Shown here: positions 27,801 to 37,604 of the stretch, one piece after another
Layout of the letters: each line of letters opens with the position of its first letter
Position numbering within the stretch: position 1 is the first letter of the stretch
From: Shewanella surugensis
GTDB taxonomy: Bacteria > Pseudomonadota > Gammaproteobacteria > Enterobacterales > Shewanellaceae
Assembly (NCBI RefSeq): GCF_023284005.1
Contig: NZ_JAKIKS010000005.1
Coordinates: 1-64,000 of the forward strand
Reading direction: 5' to 3'
Length of the DNA stretch: 64,000 bases
Position numbers and translations under genes: made by a program
The notes under the pieces: model-generated
What the model saw: the letters and a program-made list of their open reading frames with translations, nothing else
Databases searched by the model: none
Told to the model about the DNA's origin: nothing

Positions 27801-28886
27801 ATTGAAGATTTAAATTTAAACGTTAATCTTACTGGCCAGAAAGCCAATATCAAAGGCCAATGGAAAATGGGGAATGGCACTGCCAGCACCCAAGGGGTAA
27901 TTGATTGGTCTCAAGCCCAGCCTCAAGCAAAGTTAACATTAACAGGCAGTCAATTATCCATTATTCAACCCCCGCTCGCCATCCTTAAACTCACGCCTGA
28001 TTTAATCATTGATATTGCCGATAATACACTCAACGTCACGGGAAAATTAGATATCCCTAGCGGTGAAATCACTCTGGTCGAGCTGCCAGAAGGCGGCGTT
28101 GCCGTCTCCAAAGATGTGGTCTTTGAAGACAGTATTGCCACTCAAGAAAAAGCGGCGGATCCAATGGCTATTACCACCAATTTAAAAATGAAAATTGGCG
28201 AGCAATTAAGTGTTGAAGGCATGGGGCTAACAGGCCGGTTAACGGGCGATTTAAACTTAAAACAAACCAATAAAAATCAAACTCAACTCTTTGGTGACAT
28301 CAAAATAATTGATGGCACTTACAAATTTATGGGGCAAACATTAACCATCAACACCGGTGAACTGCAATTTGTCGGTCCGATAGATGAGCCAAACTTAAAT
28401 ATCGAAGCCATTAGAGAAATCAAAGCTGATGACATCACCGCAGGCGTTCGCATCACCGGTACCCCAAAAAAGCCCATTGTCACCCTCTTCTCCTCACCCG
28501 CCATGGAGCAAGCTGAAATATTATCTTATATCCTTAAAGGCACTGGGCTTGAAAGTGGTAACGACTCTCTCATGCTCACCGCAGCCTTCACCTTAAGCCA
28601 GCAAGCGGGCGTGGGGACTGGCACCATCAGTAATCTCACCAATACCGCGACTGGATTAATTGAGAAACTCGGTTTTTCTAACGTACAATTAGACACCAAC
28701 GATGACGGTAAAGTCGCCATCAGTGGCTATATCGGCGACAAACTCATGGTGAAATACGGCATGGGTGTATTCGATTCGGGCTATGAAATGACAGTACGCT
28801 ACTACTTATTATCTCAGCTTTATCTTGAAACCGTCTCCGGCGCCCTCGAGCAATCGTTAGACCTTTACTACAATTTCAATTTATAA
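24852..28886 (+). CDS. tamB: TamB, inner-membrane-anchored AsmA-like transporter
   Basis: A 1,344-residue protein anchored by one N-terminal membrane helix (AIYIPLFILVCLASLIGTQL) followed by a long beta-rich, repeat-like groove and the C-terminal DUF490/TamB domain (VRITGTPKKPIVTLFSSPAM, LSYILKGTG, GYEMTVRYYLLSQLYLETVS). TamB spans the periplasm, meets TamA, and probably carries lipids or assists protein insertion. ATG 24852 overlaps the tamA stop as ATGA, so translation is coupled. Length is typical for the family. A low-complexity Ser/Thr/Lys stretch (residues about 235-285) interrupts the first third. Confidence 0.92.
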   Translation: MIKKTASKASTSEGLAATTAAPLLHPSLFTRVRHRCWQSFKFVTRSAIYIPLFILVCLASLIGTQLGSRLFINLANTFIPDLKLVYAGGTLNKNIRLSSAHWQMSGLSVDINDLDVTWQPLCLLQNQLCVKQLSSTHVQVNIDTASLPSSPDEAPSDIILSDQQRIITLPFSIQLTQSEIQDLQVNVNDMAFGIGRLTTQAQWTSTGIRVSNIEADGWRVDIPLGQSDSITSPASTPNGIATASASNNSNDQSSKKHYSTDNQIEKTTKIKSTAQTQQTLHTQVEDWTMANLPQVFMPIPVFVDTLTLGKGSLILGQRQDQFKKATLTGSYQSYLIHIEQFFAHHTDGEITLKGDMQLRDNYPLSVQAQGKIDQLKEVPNLNNQTFAFSVSQDFSDLQLDLTAKGQTNLTLKGHIGLTTPALSYQVELTAPSIVWPLDTALYQAHELNLTSQGTRTKQTASLSGQLITPFQPETTLKTNITHEKQTLNIKDLDAKSAMGNIELNGSLVYGNDIKWQANVITDKLDLSQIELAPLDITLDYPIPMSQISGQFSTEGQMNLSRKTWQLAIANANLSGSIDDYPLTLTGDVSLNHDFQLNANTLNLTAFKSQLILNGGVTNNWSLNGKLNIPELQLWDPNASGTVNADINITGQAHQPQANITFTALKLSYLDYTINKAHLSGQVNLFDDNTFSVALSTQGLSLNSLDITSANIKFQGNKQSQRTQIATLGDITLNSQIDSQSDLDKKQFDAQVNTLSLNSKLGDLNLNKPIVIHWDQAQILGDISPFCWQETQSQLCLTDAATIGKNGQATIHYQGNLGQFITPIMPKQVTWSGPAKIDSQVQWTEKTPITGLLTLALAPGELTLTQVNGDQNAPIIMKYETLDFSADLNQEQINTKLTFTSENLASIDSQLSIQIAPENRKLSGYATLKQIKLTAIADFLPQLDTLTGELSSELTIAGTLSSPTLSGHVSLQEASILTASNPTPIEDLNLNVNLTGQKANIKGQWKMGNGTASTQGVIDWSQAQPQAKLTLTGSQLSIIQPPLAILKLTPDLIIDIADNTLNVTGKLDIPSGEITLVELPEGGVAVSKDVVFEDSIATQEKAADPMAITTNLKMKIGEQLSVEGMGLTGRLTGDLNLKQTNKNQTQLFGDIKIIDGTYKFMGQTLTINTGELQFVGPIDEPNLNIEAIREIKADDITAGVRITGTPKKPIVTLFSSPAMEQAEILSYILKGTGLESGNDSLMLTAAFTLSQQAGVGTGTISNLTNTATGLIEKLGFSNVQLDTNDDGKVAISGYIGDKLMVKYGMGVFDSGYEMTVRYYLLSQLYLETVSGALEQSLDLYYNFNL

Positions 28887-29446
28887 CGTATTATTTCGCT
28901 TATAGATACCGTATGTCCAAGAGAAAGGATAATGTATATACCCGTGAGATTTCAATATCTTTTTCTTAGATCAGTCAAGCTAAATTCAAGTAACCCGACT
29001 CACAATGACAGGATCACACTATCAATGTAATTTAGATCATGATATTGAACATCATGAATAAAAACCAACAATCACATTTAATCAACCCTTTCATCACAAA
29101 AAATACATTTAACAAGTATTAAAACAAGATATCAATTAATTATGGTTACCTTTTATTACGAATAACTTATTATTATTAAATTAATTACTATTTACTTATT
29201 TTAAATTTCATTTGAAACATAATTATCAAGTACATTAAATAATGACCTTTAGTCCATTATTTTTACAATCTAAGAAATACTATGCTCATTTAAAGACAAA
29301 ACGGTAATATCATGAACTGTTTTTAGATTAAGGACATGGTTTCAAAATATTATTGCTGGATGTCATTGTAATAGGTTACCGTACAGGTACTTTGCAGTAC
29401 TATGCAGTACTATGCTTAGCCTACATTTTTATGGAGATAAAGCATA
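28887..29446. other. AT-rich intergenic region with AGTACT repeats
   Basis: No coding frame is supported. Just before the matrixin gene, 'ggtactttgcagtactatgc' is followed by another 'agtactatgc' (29,388-29,412), giving repeated AGTACT palindromes about 35 bases upstream of its start. This could be an operator for the protease gene. Confidence 0.4.
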
Positions 29447-30328
29447 ATGAAAAAGACTGTTTTTTTTAGCGTTTTGTTTTTCAACATTCTGTTATTGATC
29501 ATCGCCACATTCCTCCCCCGAGCAGTGGCTTCACAAACCCAACAAGCAAGAAAAATAGTCTACTATTCAGTTGAAAATGTTCTAAATGTAAAAAACATCC
29601 CAGATGAACAGCTTCCCATTGATGCATTATCAGAAGCCATACGCTATTGGGAAAAGTCCAACCCAAATCTCAAATTTATTCAATCAGACAACCCAAGCAT
29701 TGAAATTAAATGGCAGAAATATGCATCACGCACTCACTTAGGGCTAGCTACCTGTATGTCTGTAGGTCTAAAAAGTGAAAAATCCGTTGATTTACGTCAG
29801 CCAGAGCATTGCACTCTAGATATTTCGCTTGGCGCAAGCGATTGCCGTGGACGGTTTGTCCAAAGCGATGAAAACATGATCACCAACATATTAATGCATG
29901 AAATCGGTCATGCGTTAGGACTCCGGCACAGCCAAGAAGAAAGCCATTTAATGTATTCACCTGAATCACCTCAGACACCGTTTAATCGCAAAGGCTATGC
30001 CATCCCCAATAAACTCAAAGCACTTTATGTAGGTCAAGACGATTTACTGACTCAAGAAACAAAGCTAAAGGCAGACATGGACTCGCTTGATCTCGACATC
30101 ACTCAAGAGAAATCTTTATATGATAATTATTACCAGCAATATAAACACTATAATGGTCAGACATTGTCGGAATCTGACTATCAACAAGCCAAAAAAATAA
30201 CGACAAGAGTTAACGAGCAAGCTAATTATATCAATAAATTAGTCAGCAAACGAAATACTTTAACCAAAAAAATCAATGAAACCATTAATGCCCTCGGCTG
30301 TTACCCCAATTTTAATGTTCGCCGTTAA
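29447..30328 (+). CDS. Secreted matrixin-type metalloprotease
   Basis: 293 residues with a signal peptide (MKKTVFFSVLFFNILLLIIA) and a zincin domain. HEIGHALGLRH (151-161) is the extended zinc motif of matrixins, and LMY (168-170) provides the Met-turn. The region before it (AIRYWEKSNPNLKFI) also matches the matrixin helix. The last 100 residues form a likely coiled coil (TKLKADMDSLDLDITQEKS). Four or five Cys suggest disulfides. GGAG lies before ATG 29447. The protein should act outside the cytoplasm; the substrate is unknown. Confidence 0.85.
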   Translation: MKKTVFFSVLFFNILLLIIATFLPRAVASQTQQARKIVYYSVENVLNVKNIPDEQLPIDALSEAIRYWEKSNPNLKFIQSDNPSIEIKWQKYASRTHLGLATCMSVGLKSEKSVDLRQPEHCTLDISLGASDCRGRFVQSDENMITNILMHEIGHALGLRHSQEESHLMYSPESPQTPFNRKGYAIPNKLKALYVGQDDLLTQETKLKADMDSLDLDITQEKSLYDNYYQQYKHYNGQTLSESDYQQAKKITTRVNEQANYINKLVSKRNTLTKKINETINALGCYPNFNVRR

Positions 30329-30397
30329 TGGGGATTGATTTAACCAAAAAATCAATAAATAAAGGCCGTTTGATACTATCAAGTTTACCCTAATGAG

Positions 30398-31108
30398 CTA
30401 GAGTGAGTTTGTTGCTAATAATGGATATCCAAAAAACCAACCTATCGAATCTGCCACCAGAAAGCAGCCCAAAATGGCCACACAACTGACTATTATAGGC
30501 TTACCCCAGCGCTTAATTTGTGTTGAGATCGCACCAAATACTGCTCCACTATGGTTTGGCAGTAATAAACGGATTAAAAGCAGAGCAAGAAAGGGCAATA
30601 CAAATGCAACATTATAAAGGATCAATGCACTGACGGCGGCCAAAAAATTTAAATGCGCCCTAAGGATCTGCTCGATAGCGCCAAAATACGGAATAGCACC
30701 TGGAAGTCCAATAATGGTTAAACTCACCCCCAAAGTAAAAGCTTGAAACGGAGAAATAGCAACGATAGTCTCATTATCCTTTGTGATCAGAGGCGACCGA
30801 TATTGTTGCCATGCATAAATCAATAAAACGGCTCCAACAATAAGTTGAAGGATTAGCTCTATCGTATTGGGCTGGTTCCACCATCGAGACATACTGGGGG
30901 CTATCACCTCAAAGATAAAATCAAAGCCCAATAACAACAGTAACCCTGACAAGGAATAAATCAGCACAATCCCCAAAATAAAGCTCAGCGCCCCCACGAT
31001 GGGCCGCTTGCCTCCAAGAATCGCAGCAAAAGGCAAAAGCGCTATCGGGATCATTGAGGTACTATCAATCAAGGCAATAGCAATAAGAATAAAAATTAAA
31101 CTAACCAT
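30398..31108 (-). CDS. GAP/LysE-like six-helix membrane protein
   Basis: 236 residues with about six membrane helices, among them FILIAIALIDSTSMIPIALL, ALSFILGIVLIYSLSGLLLLLG and VGAVLLIYAWQQY. The pattern ALIDSTSMIPIALLPFAAILGGKRPI resembles GAP-family (Sap, LysE superfamily) small-molecule exporters. AGGA precedes ATG 31108. It is convergent with the protease gene, separated by 69 bases. The transported compound cannot be predicted. Confidence 0.65.
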   Translation of the reverse strand: MVSLIFILIAIALIDSTSMIPIALLPFAAILGGKRPIVGALSFILGIVLIYSLSGLLLLLGFDFIFEVIAPSMSRWWNQPNTIELILQLIVGAVLLIYAWQQYRSPLITKDNETIVAISPFQAFTLGVSLTIIGLPGAIPYFGAIEQILRAHLNFLAAVSALILYNVAFVLPFLALLLIRLLLPNHSGAVFGAISTQIKRWGKPIIVSCVAILGCFLVADSIGWFFGYPLLATNSL

Positions 31109-31253
31109 TAAATAACAAGTCCTATTGACAAACGATAGCGATCCAAACCATAGATATAGTCACCCTCAAAATAAAATCAAGTCACCGGGATCATTTTAAA
31201 CACTCATCCTCCCTTAATATAGAATAATTCTGATCATTGCAGGACCTTTATCT

Positions 31254-31875
31254 TTACTCGGCGAAAAGCGGACCAGTCCATGACATCCTCGTCATAAAAA
31301 GCAGATACACAGTGATTAACCCCTCTCGACTAGACAAGAATATCATTGAAACCAAAAGCCCGACGTGATCACGTATAATGGTGGGCTTAATAAACACCAT
31401 CAAGTTTTTCTTAGTCTTACTGCTTGAAGAGGAGCGAAAAAACCAGCCAATCAGAGGAATATCCCCTAGAAATGGCACTTAATCCCCCACAATAAAAGTG
31501 GTTTATTGATTGTCTAACGTGGTCACCGAAGGCGTTACTAGTACATTTGATGTGGTATCACTCGACACCGCTTGAATAAGCGCACCAAAATCATCAGACC
31601 AAATGCCCCACGCCATGCCACTCACCTCAGATAATGCAGAAGCCAGTGTGGTAATATCGCCCGCAGTTTCTTCATTGGTGGTACAAGTTTGCGTATCCCC
31701 TTCGGCTACTTCAACAATAATAGCTTCAACTAACACCTGTGCACGGCGAATATCTAACTAATCGATAACACTTTCGAGGGTGCGCATTTGCTCAGGATCC
31801 GCGCTAATCACTAACGCAATGACTTTAATGATGTTATGTTCAACTTCAACCGTCGCGTAACCATAGATCTGTAGT
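31254..31875 (-). pseudogene. gspD: Decayed type II secretion secretin (gspD) remnant
   Basis: Pieces of GspD in order: EVEHNIIKVIALVISADPEQ, an in-frame TAG, LDIRRAQVLVEAIIVEVAEG, then SSDTTSNVLVTPSVTTLDNQ with a stop, and after a gap VPFLGDIPLIGWFF-type sequence (start MPFLGDIP), KTKKNLMVFIKPTIIRD. About 100 residues are missing between LDNQ and PFLGD, and the N-terminal domains are absent. It cannot form a secretin. A hairpin-rich block directly follows at 31,984-32,090. Confidence 0.85.
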
Positions 31876-31983
31876 ACGTTCAAGAAAAATTGAAAATGTA
31901 GCATTCAGCTGGCGTTATAAAGCATTTAAACAAGGTCGTTAATTGCTCCTGCATTAATGACATCCCCGTCATCTGATGTTTAA

Positions 31984-32090
31984 GGTCTTTGTTGTTCCAG
32001 ACGACAATAAGACATTCCCTATATCCATATAGGTCAGATGAACAAATGTCGTGTTCACATGGATGTGAATGAACGACCATGATGGTCTTC
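31984..32090. repeat. Cluster of consecutive perfect hairpins
   Basis: Three short perfect hairpins follow one another: CCTATAT-CC-ATATAGG (32,018-32,033), TTCACAT-GG-ATGTGAA (32,054-32,069) and GACCAT-G-ATGGTC (32,075-32,087). A fourth, imperfect one (GTCTTTGTTGT with ACGACAATAAGAC) precedes them from 31,985. The loops are only one or two bases, which suits cruciform or single-stranded DNA recognition better than RNA folding. An apparent 66-codon frame covering it is not credible. Confidence 0.75.
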
Positions 32091-32282
32091 TTGAACAGAT
32101 AACCTCGTTATGCTAAGTTGATGTTCAGTAACACAGGGGAATACTGCAAATGGGGGAAACAGGAGCTTTCTTTAACATCAACCTCTATTTTTAAGGCTAT
32201 GAGAAGTGAATGGACCCGCGCCATCGTCTTATAGCAATCCGCATTGATATGTATTATTGCATTCGAATCAATGCTAAAAAAA

Positions 32283-32315
32283 GCCCCATGTATCTTCATA
32301 CATGGGGCTTTTTTC
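32283..32315 (+). terminator. Rho-independent terminator
   Basis: A 12-base stem AGCCCCATGTAT/ATACATGGGGCT with a CTTC loop is followed by a T run on the plus strand and has A residues on the other side, so it can work in both directions. It lies downstream of betT (minus strand). Confidence 0.85.
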
Positions 32316-32448
32316 TTTATCTACTCACTTTCATACGTGCTATTTTGACACCACTACAAAGCAATAGTCAGCCAATAGCGGGGCGATTTCGATAGCAGCC
32401 CCTATCAACCGATACTGACATCGAGTTTGGGCTGACATCAATCAAGCG

Positions 32449-34422
32449 TTATGCCTCTTCGCCCAAATACTCAGAGCTCGATAAATGTAAATAATGAAGA
32501 TAACGCTCGTATTGGGTTACCACATCGGCAAGCAGCTGCTTTTGGGTATAGCCCATCACATCGTAATGCTGACCACCCTGTTCTAAGAAGACTTCGACGC
32601 GATAATAACTCGCTTCACCCTGCTCAATCTCACTGACTATCGGGTTAGGAATAGTATGCTCTCGGATCCTCAAACCATACACAAAGTCATGTTGTTCATC
32701 AGCTTTAATTACAAACCGCACATGATCACCAATAAAGCGCATTTGGGCTTGAATATTACGCTTAACAAAACTCTGGCACGCTCGAGAAAGCGCTGGCGCC
32801 GCACAATCTTTTAAAAAGGCTTGAGCTTCTTCATAACTCGGATGACACACCAATACATCAATGCGCTCTTCCCAATTCATGTTCGTCTCCGCATATTGCA
32901 CACTGGTATTATGCGATTGCACACTATTGAGTTTGAGCCAATCATCTTTAAGCGCCTTAAACAAGCCTAGGCACATGAGTAGCATGATCAATAAAAATGG
33001 CATGGCACTGGCAATCGTCACCGTTTGCAGCGCTTGCAGCCCACCGGCAAGTAGAAGGACTGATGCCACAACACCTTGCAGTAACGCCCAAAAAATACGT
33101 TGCCAAACAGGTGCTTCCATATCGCCACCCGAGGTCAAATTATCAATCACCAAAGAACCAGAATCCGATGAGGTCACAAAAAAGGTGACCACTAAACACA
33201 AGCCAATCGTCGACAAGAAGGTCGACATCGGTAAGTATTCAAAAAATCGAAATAAGGCCACAGACACATCTGATGATACCGCATCCTTTAGGTACAGCGC
33301 TCCATGATTCATAATGGCATCGATAGCCGTATTACCAAACACCGTCATCCATAAAAAAGTAAAAGCGGTGGGAACAAATAAAACTCCAATCAAAAATTCA
33401 CGTATGGTGCGACCCCTTGATATACGGGCGATGAAGGTTCCCACAAAAGGTGACCAAGAAATCCACCAACCCCAATAGAGTAAGGTCCAACCTCCCAGCC
33501 AATCATTCTTCTGCTCATAGGCGTATAAGTTAAAGGTTTTACCGACAATATCACTTAAATAGCCACCGGTATTTTGCACAAAGGCTCGCAGTAAGTCGAC
33601 CGTTGGTCCAAATAACAACACAAACACTAATAACAAACAGGCTAAACCCAGATTAAGCTCACTGAGTCGCTTCACGCCTTTATCTAATCCGGAAAAAACC
33701 GACAGCGTCGCAATAAGGGTGATGCCGATAATCAAGAGCACTTGTACTGTGGTTGATATGGGCCAGCCTAATAAATAATTGAGCCCAGCATTGAGCTGTA
33801 ATACACCAAAACCTAATGATGTCGCCACACCAAACATGGTACCCAATACCGCAAAGGTATCGACAGCATGTCCTATTGGCCCATAAATACGTTCACCGAT
33901 TAAGGGATAGAGTGCACTTCGAGGTAATAAAGGTAATTTATGACGATAAGAGAAATAGGATAAGCTTAAAGCCACAACAGCATAAATAGCCCAAGCATGG
34001 ATCCCCCAATGAAAAAAAGTGATCTTCATCGCGTCTTTCGCGGCTTGTATCGTCTCAGGTGTCGTATCAGGTGGCGCAAGAAAATGCATCACGGGTTCCG
34101 CCACGCCAAAGAACATGAGGCCAATTCCCATACCCGCGGAAAAAAGCATCGCAATCCAACTTTTATAGCTATAATCCGGCTCAGAATGATCGGGGCCTAA
34201 TTTGATATCACCAAATCGGCTAACCATCAGAAAAATAATAAAAATAAGGAAAATGGCAACACTAAGAATATACAGCCATCCGGTTTTCACTTCTAGCCAT
34301 TGTTGAACCACTTTAAACACGACTTGAGATTGTTCGGGCCAAAATGCCCCAACAAACACCATGATAAAAATAAGCAATACAGATGAAAAGAACACAGGAG
34401 CATTGATGCTCGACTTAACCAT
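32449..34422 (-). CDS. betT: BetT-type choline (BCCT) transporter
   Basis: 657 residues with twelve membrane helices of the BCCT family and the conserved tryptophan-rich stretch GWTLLYWGWWISWSPFVGTFIAR split over 20 residues at about 315-340. The early part reads AMLFSAGMGIGLMFFGVAEP, also typical. A 150-residue cytoplasmic C-terminal domain (ERIDVLVCHPSYEEAQAFLK ... VMGYTQKQLLADVV) is the hallmark of E. coli BetT, the proton-driven choline importer, where it senses osmotic conditions. GAGAGG precedes ATG 34422. The betIBA genes are not next to it. Confidence 0.9.
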   Translation of the reverse strand: MVKSSINAPVFFSSVLLIFIMVFVGAFWPEQSQVVFKVVQQWLEVKTGWLYILSVAIFLIFIIFLMVSRFGDIKLGPDHSEPDYSYKSWIAMLFSAGMGIGLMFFGVAEPVMHFLAPPDTTPETIQAAKDAMKITFFHWGIHAWAIYAVVALSLSYFSYRHKLPLLPRSALYPLIGERIYGPIGHAVDTFAVLGTMFGVATSLGFGVLQLNAGLNYLLGWPISTTVQVLLIIGITLIATLSVFSGLDKGVKRLSELNLGLACLLLVFVLLFGPTVDLLRAFVQNTGGYLSDIVGKTFNLYAYEQKNDWLGGWTLLYWGWWISWSPFVGTFIARISRGRTIREFLIGVLFVPTAFTFLWMTVFGNTAIDAIMNHGALYLKDAVSSDVSVALFRFFEYLPMSTFLSTIGLCLVVTFFVTSSDSGSLVIDNLTSGGDMEAPVWQRIFWALLQGVVASVLLLAGGLQALQTVTIASAMPFLLIMLLMCLGLFKALKDDWLKLNSVQSHNTSVQYAETNMNWEERIDVLVCHPSYEEAQAFLKDCAAPALSRACQSFVKRNIQAQMRFIGDHVRFVIKADEQHDFVYGLRIREHTIPNPIVSEIEQGEASYYRVEVFLEQGGQHYDVMGYTQKQLLADVVTQYERYLHYLHLSSSEYLGEEA

Positions 34423-34834
34423 TTTAACCTCTCAGAATGACTCACCTAGATAAAAATGACGCAACGCCACAACTAGATGGATCTTCTACTCCAGGGTTAT
34501 AACACATGAAAAACACAGCACAATCTACTTCACAAAGAGGCATCGATAAAAAACACAAAAAACCCTTAAAAAATAAAGTTAATACTATCAGTGAGTTGAC
34601 GCAAGATATTGGAGTGAATATCGATCCAACTCAATAAAGGATATTCGATAACGATACTGGCACGAGTATAACGCTATTGAATCGCCTTTCTTTCCACATA
34701 GAAAGGCGCGATACTAACACAGACGGGGCATCGAAGGTGATTCATCCTAAACAAATGTTAATTTTCCATTTTCGTCCCACCTTCCCTACTGGCATCAGAT
34801 CGCGACTGAATATCACCCCATAAAAACAATAAAA
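34423..34834. other. Intergenic region between betT and fadR
   Basis: Roughly 400 bases without a coding frame, upstream of betT and downstream of fadR. It presumably contains the betT promoter. Nothing else is recognised. Confidence 0.4.
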
Positions 34835-34862
34835 AAGCCGTCTTTCGTCAAGACGGCTTCAA
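34835..34862 (-). terminator. Rho-independent terminator of fadR
   Basis: The stem AAGCCGTCTT/AAGACGGCTT with loop TCGTC lies 40 bases after the fadR stop. On the minus strand it is followed by a T run (complement of the A run at 34,830), giving a classic terminator. Confidence 0.85.
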
Positions 34863-34899
34863 ACAAATCAAAATAGACACCGCTCAATAAGCGCTCACT

Positions 34900-35619
34900 T
34901 TACGTATTGCTATAGCCTAATTCGACGGGCATATCATCACGTAAACTTTGCCACATCACACCACTATTAATACCATAGTTAAACATTAAAGAAGGTACTT
35001 CATGATAATTGGCATTTTGGGCGAGTATTTCCAACTGCTTATAAAAATCAAGCGCTAAGGCTCTCGCATCACTGCTGGAAAAATAATAACGTCCAACGCG
35101 ACTGTAAAGACCTTTAAACCCGTTTAAAATAAGAACATACAGTGGATTACCTGAAGAAAAAGCGAGCGTATGCTGTAGCTGATAGTCAAAATCTGCATAA
35201 GCTTGAGCAGTATCTTCCAATGTATGGATCGCCGCTAAAGCCGTGACGGCTTTAGCGGCATTGTTCCTAATCGCCCCTTTAAAATAAATGGCACTCACAT
35301 TACTTCTTGCCGATAACAATTGATCGACGAGTTCAGGAAAACCATCGGGATTTAACTCCGCAATCGTTTCTAAAATATTGAGTCCTGAGGTTTCCCAAAA
35401 ATTATTAACTCGAGTCGGCTTACCATGCTGGATAGTCAACCAACCATCTCGAGCAAGACGCTGTAAAACCTCACGTAAGGTTGTCCTAGTGACACCAATT
35501 AATTCAGACAACTCTCTTTCGGCCGGTAAAATAGAACCAGGGGGGAACTTATTGTCCCAAATGGACCGTACAATATACTTTTCTGCAAAGCTTGCAGGAC
35601 CTTTGGCATTGATTATCAT
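34900..35619 (-). CDS. fadR: FadR, fatty-acid metabolism regulator
   Basis: 239 residues. The N-terminal GntR winged helix reads [40 protein letters not shown] and [20 protein letters not shown], as in FadR. The C-terminal all-helical domain ([20 protein letters not shown] ... [10 protein letters not shown]) binds acyl-CoA and releases DNA. FadR represses beta-oxidation genes and activates fabA/fabB. GAGGG precedes ATG 35619. It is divergent from nhaB, the same arrangement as in E. coli and relatives. Confidence 0.95.
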   Translation of the reverse strand: MIINAKGPASFAEKYIVRSIWDNKFPPGSILPAERELSELIGVTRTTLREVLQRLARDGWLTIQHGKPTRVNNFWETSGLNILETIAELNPDGFPELVDQLLSARSNVSAIYFKGAIRNNAAKAVTALAAIHTLEDTAQAYADFDYQLQHTLAFSSGNPLYVLILNGFKGLYSRVGRYYFSSSDARALALDFYKQLEILAQNANYHEVPSLMFNYGINSGVMWQSLRDDMPVELGYSNT

Positions 35620-35932
35620 CAGCCCTCGTTATCCCATGATTAGCGTTAACTTGACTACTGATCATACCAGAGCCATAAAAAATGGAAACCTTATCCCACA
35701 CATTTCTGCCACCCAAATCAACATATTGACGTAAAAATGCACTTCTTTTACCTTGATTCACTCTTTTTTCGAAAAACTTACTGATTAAGATTCCTTAATC
35801 CCAGACTTCCATGTATTTTACATGCTACCAATTATTAGGCCTTTACTGTGATTTTATCTATTTCAATAGTTAAAAATGTTGGTAAAATGTTTAGCTATGT
35901 AAATCAAAGTAATTATTATCTGAGAACAATGT

Positions 35933-37519
35933 ATGACTACGACTATGAGTCAAGCCTTTATTCATAACTTCTTAGGCCAATCGCCTAAATGGTTTAAACT
36001 CGCTATATTAGCTTTTTTAATTATTAACCCCATCGTCTTTTACATCGATCCTTTTACCGCCGGTTGGCTATTGGTCATTGAATTTATTTTTACCCTTGCA
36101 ATGGCACTCAAGTGCTATCCACTCCAACCAGGTGGCTTACTCGCCATTGAAGCCATCTTTATTGGCATGACCTCTCCCAGCCAAGTCCTCTACGAAATAG
36201 AAGCTAACCTTGAAGTATTGCTGCTGCTTATTTTTATGGTAGCGGGGATCTATTTCATGAAGCAACTCTTGCTCTTTGTCTTTACCAAAATCATTACCAA
36301 GATCCGCTCAAAAGTGGCCGTATCGTTAATGTTTTGTATCGCATCGGCTTTTTTATCGGCTTTTCTCGATGCATTGACCGTGATTGCCGTCATTATTACC
36401 GTTACTGTGGGTTTTTATAGTATTTATCATAAAGTGGCTTCAGGAAAAAGCTTTACCGATAGTCATGATCATACTCATGACGCCCATGAGCATTTATATG
36501 AAGAAGAGCTGGAATCTTTTAGGGGCTTTTTACGTAACTTATTAATGCACGCGGGAGTCGGAACCGCACTCGGCGGCGTAGCCACTATGGTAGGAGAGCC
36601 ACAGAACCTCATTATCGCGGCGCAAGCGAACTGGGGTTTTGGTGAGTTTTTCTTGCGTATGGCTCCTGTGACTATGCCCGTACTCGTGGCTGGTATCGCC
36701 ACCTGTTTTCTTGTTGAGAAATTCAAAATATTTGGCTACGGGCAACAGTTACCCGATGCAGTACATAAAATTTTATCAGAATTTGCGGCTTATGAAGACG
36801 CCCATCGTACCCCTCATGATAAAATGAAGCTAATTATTCAAGTACTTGTAGGCATATGGCTCATCGCTGGTCTGGCACTGCACTTAGCTTCTGTTGGTTT
36901 AATAGGGTTATCAGTTATCATTTTAGCCACCGCTTTTAATGGCATCACCAATGAACATTCTCTGGGTAAAGCCTTTGAAGAAGCCTTACCTTTTACGGCG
37001 TTGTTAGCAGTGTTTTTTGCCATTGTTGCCGTCATTATCGATCAACAATTGTTTGCACCCGTTATTCAGTGGGCACTGAGTTTTGAAGGTAATACCCAGT
37101 TAGTGATCTTTTATATCGCCAATGGCTTACTGTCTATGGTTAGCGATAATGTTTTCGTCGGTACGGTTTATATTAATGAAGTTAAAACCGCACTGCTTGA
37201 CGGTAGAATAAACCGAGAGCAATTTGATTTACTGGCTGTTGCGATTAATACCGGTACCAACCTCCCCTCCGTCGCGACGCCAAATGGTCAAGCTGCTTTC
37301 TTGTTCTTGCTCACCTCCGCCATCGCCCCACTCGTTCGCTTGTCTTATGGTCGTATGGTATGGATGGCACTGCCTTACACTATTGTGTTATCGATTGTCG
37401 GTATACTGATGATCCAGCTCGGCGTGTTAGAGCACTTCACCCAGCTACTTTACGATAAGCAATTAATATCCACCGCACCCGTGATCGAAATAATAAACAA
37501 CGCTACATCCAATCACTAA
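35933..37519 (+). CDS. nhaB: NhaB sodium/proton antiporter
   Basis: 528 residues with about a dozen membrane helices and the NhaB signatures [40 protein letters not shown] and [20 protein letters not shown]. NhaB expels sodium in exchange for protons and helps pH and salt homeostasis, which fits a marine organism. A His-rich cytoplasmic loop ([11 protein letters not shown], residues about 178-188) is typical. It is followed after 85 bases by dsbB. The start ATG 35933 has only a weak ribosome site; the next in-frame ATG is four codons later. Confidence 0.95.
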   Translation: MTTTMSQAFIHNFLGQSPKWFKLAILAFLIINPIVFYIDPFTAGWLLVIEFIFTLAMALKCYPLQPGGLLAIEAIFIGMTSPSQVLYEIEANLEVLLLLIFMVAGIYFMKQLLLFVFTKIITKIRSKVAVSLMFCIASAFLSAFLDALTVIAVIITVTVGFYSIYHKVASGKSFTDSHDHTHDAHEHLYEEELESFRGFLRNLLMHAGVGTALGGVATMVGEPQNLIIAAQANWGFGEFFLRMAPVTMPVLVAGIATCFLVEKFKIFGYGQQLPDAVHKILSEFAAYEDAHRTPHDKMKLIIQVLVGIWLIAGLALHLASVGLIGLSVIILATAFNGITNEHSLGKAFEEALPFTALLAVFFAIVAVIIDQQLFAPVIQWALSFEGNTQLVIFYIANGLLSMVSDNVFVGTVYINEVKTALLDGRINREQFDLLAVAINTGTNLPSVATPNGQAAFLFLLTSAIAPLVRLSYGRMVWMALPYTIVLSIVGILMIQLGVLEHFTQLLYDKQLISTAPVIEIINNATSNH

Positions 37520-37604
37520 TAGTGATACACTTTAGCGGTAATTAGCTTAGTCTTTGACTTATAACGCACTTTTTCAGTGCGTTTTTTCTAATTGGAGATA
37601 TATT

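Noticed and set aside
31880-32080. 66-codon ORF on the minus strand
   Set aside because: It runs across the hairpin cluster, and its sequence is the translation of palindromes, not a protein-like pattern.
32861-33307. 148-codon plus-strand ORF antisense to betT
   Set aside because: Shadow of the BCCT transporter; no ribosome site or domain.
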